Origin: Deltaproteobacteria bacterium
GTDB taxonomy: Bacteria; Desulfobacterota; Desulfobacteria; Desulfobacterales; ETH-SRB1
Assembly (NCBI GenBank): GCA_019314185.1
Contig: JAFCZU010000053.1
Span: 1 to 13,556, forward strand
DNA length: 13,556 nucleotides
Direction: 5' to 3'
Shown piece after piece: positions 12,232-13,556 of this stretch. A model generated the notes under the pieces. The model had not been told where the DNA came from. It did no database searches and worked only from the letters and a program-made list of their open reading frames with translations. Both the position numbers and the translations under genes were made by a program. The first letter of the stretch is position 1. The number at the start of each line of letters is the position of its first letter.

Positions 12232-13556
12232 ATGAAAACAAAACTATTCACAAACATGACAGTAGCTGTCTTGGCGACTTTGTTGGTTATCACAGTTACT
12301 ATATACCCGGCTTATTTATTTCAAAAGAATTTTGAAGCAACCCTTGTTTCGCAAACGCAGCAGCAGTTGTTGACAATTGCAAAATCTACCGCAAGGAGTC
12401 TGGAAGAATTTATTGCTGAGTATTCAAAAGATCTCAAGACCTTTGCAAGAAACCCATTATTTCAAGAAGAACTCTACAGAAAGACCCTGCATGACAAGCC
12501 TGACAGTGGATATTGTCCGCTCAAGGATTTTTATGAGGTTCATAAAGATGATGTGGATGCTCTTACGACATTGGATGCTAACGGTATTATGCTTCACAGG
12601 CATCCTTTTATAGCAGACAGACCCGGAATGGATCATAGCGATAAACTTGGCGTGGCTTATGTGCTGAAAGAACATAAACCGAATGTCAGTGAAGTGTTTT
12701 TCAATAACTTGGGGAATCCCGCCATTTCTATCTCAGAGCCGGTATTCTATAAGGGTGTATTTGCGGGGATGATTCGATGGATGATTCAGATCGATACTAT
12801 TTCGAGGCGTTTTGTTCAACCGATTGAGGCAGGTAAGAAAGGTTTTGCTGTTCTGTTGGATGAAAAAGAAAGGTTTTTATCCCATCCCAAAAGGAGTTTT
12901 GGAGATAAGACTCTCCGTGAGTTTGTGGCTGAAATGAAAAAAGATTTTCCTGCCTGTGACCTGTCCGGCCTGAGCAAGAGGGAGGAAGACCACCTTAACG
13001 GGAGAGAAGGAACCGCTACCATATATTGTATAATGACAGCGGGAAGCGAAGGCGACGCTAAAACCACAAAGAAATTAATAGGTTATGCCCCTGTTCATAT
13101 GGGAAATAAGACATGGTCTATCACTGTTAACCTTCCATATTCTGAAATCACAGAACCTGTTCACAGGCACGCAAGAAATATATTCGGGCTTGCAGGGCTT
13201 GTTATTCTATTGTTTGGAACGGGAGGAGCTGCTTTTTTCAGAGTCCGAAAGAAGAAAGCCGAGCTTGAAACAGAGGCCAGATATTTTAAGCGGCTTGCGG
13301 ATGGAGCGGAAGCTCTGCGGAAAAGCAAGGATGAGCTGGCAAAATATGCCGTTGCCTTAGAAGAAGCACGGGACAATTTAGAACAAAAAGTTGAGGAGAG
13401 AACAAAGGAACTGAAAGAGGCTCAAGAAGCGCTGGTTCGCAATGAAAAACTTGCCGCCCTGGGACAATTGGCAGGCAGTGTCGGCCATGAACTTCGCAAT
13501 CCCCTCGGAGTAATAAAAAATGCCGGTTATTTTCTCAATATGAAGATAGATACCAT
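12232..13556 (+). CDS. membrane sensor histidine kinase, partial (cut by the window end)
   Basis: The frame is open from ATG 12232 to the window edge (441 codons and 2 bases), with AAGGA at 12224-12228 as ribosome site. A first membrane segment (about residues 9-28, MTVAVLATLLVITVTIYPAY) is followed by a large periplasmic sensor of about 290 residues that resembles a double Cache domain (DALTTLDANGIMLHRHPF; GMIRWMIQIDTISRRF; GFAVLLDEKERFLSHP; GYAPVHMGNKTWSITVNLPYSEI). TM2 is about 319-337 (NIFGLAGLVILLFGTGGAAFF). Then a coiled linker (YAVALEEARDNLEQKVEERT) leads into the H-box SVGHELRNPLG with H419. The ATPase domain lies beyond the window. Linker and H-box are near copies of those in the kinase ending at 9120, so the two are paralogues with exchanged sensor parts. 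Cache domains usually bind small organic ligands; the ligand here is unknown. Confidence 0.9.
   Translation, partial: MKTKLFTNMTVAVLATLLVITVTIYPAYLFQKNFEATLVSQTQQQLLTIAKSTARSLEEFIAEYSKDLKTFARNPLFQEELYRKTLHDKPDSGYCPLKDFYEVHKDDVDALTTLDANGIMLHRHPFIADRPGMDHSDKLGVAYVLKEHKPNVSEVFFNNLGNPAISISEPVFYKGVFAGMIRWMIQIDTISRRFVQPIEAGKKGFAVLLDEKERFLSHPKRSFGDKTLREFVAEMKKDFPACDLSGLSKREEDHLNGREGTATIYCIMTAGSEGDAKTTKKLIGYAPVHMGNKTWSITVNLPYSEITEPVHRHARNIFGLAGLVILLFGTGGAAFFRVRKKKAELETEARYFKRLADGAEALRKSKDELAKYAVALEEARDNLEQKVEERTKELKEAQEALVRNEKLAALGQLAGSVGHELRNPLGVIKNAGYFLNMKIDT

Noticed and set aside
12377..12613. 78-codon plus-strand ORF in another frame
   Set aside because: The frame from 12232 is open to the window end and encodes a recognisable membrane sensor and H-box, so this is a shadow.

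Overview
The window looks like a chromosomal stretch from a Gram-negative, probably anaerobic bacterium of the Desulfobacterota (former Deltaproteobacteria). This placement is inference. It rests on the density of hybrid and multi-domain histidine kinases, cysteine-bearing PAS domains, lipoproteins, and many palindromic intergenic repeats. No rRNA, tRNA or other phylogenetic marker RNA is present, and I see no CRISPR array, integrase or transposase gene.

Left part (1-6300), housekeeping and small genes. A minus-strand PP-loop RNA-thiolation enzyme with an NFACT-R-like C-terminus (256-1251) is followed on the same strand by a tiny possible ORF. After a 473-base gene-free stretch comes a plus-strand lipoprotein of unknown function (1725-2243). 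Convergent to it are threonyl-tRNA synthetase (2703-4613, minus) and a VanZ-family membrane protein (2320-2700) whose start lies 2 bases past the thrS stop. Ribonuclease D (4835-5983, plus) is divergent from thrS.

Right part (6344-13556), a signalling cluster entirely on the plus strand. It holds a PhnD-type periplasmic binding lipoprotein; a membrane sensor histidine kinase that overlaps it by 4 bases but is broken by an in-frame TGA; a protein of two tandem receiver domains; a soluble REC-PAS-kinase-REC hybrid; and a second membrane sensor kinase cut by the window edge. The likely logic is ligand binding by the lipoprotein, sensing by the first kinase, and phosphotransfer through the receivers. 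No DNA-binding or enzymatic output domain is visible, so the output must lie outside the window or act by protein-protein contact.

Most of the larger intergenic spaces carry inverted-repeat elements. These are: an arm pair enclosing 8-bp degenerate tandem units (1261-1416); a palindrome that runs into the end of the lipoprotein gene (2207-2319); a stem-loop with five GTGTCAG units and an adjacent hairpin (4643-4754); a 191-bp palindrome after rnd (5988-6178); and two copies of one element on either side of the hybrid kinase gene (9946-10046 and 12028-12211). This load of apparently non-autonomous repeats, the in-frame stop in the sensor kinase and a probable AUA start for the binding protein are the main unusual points.
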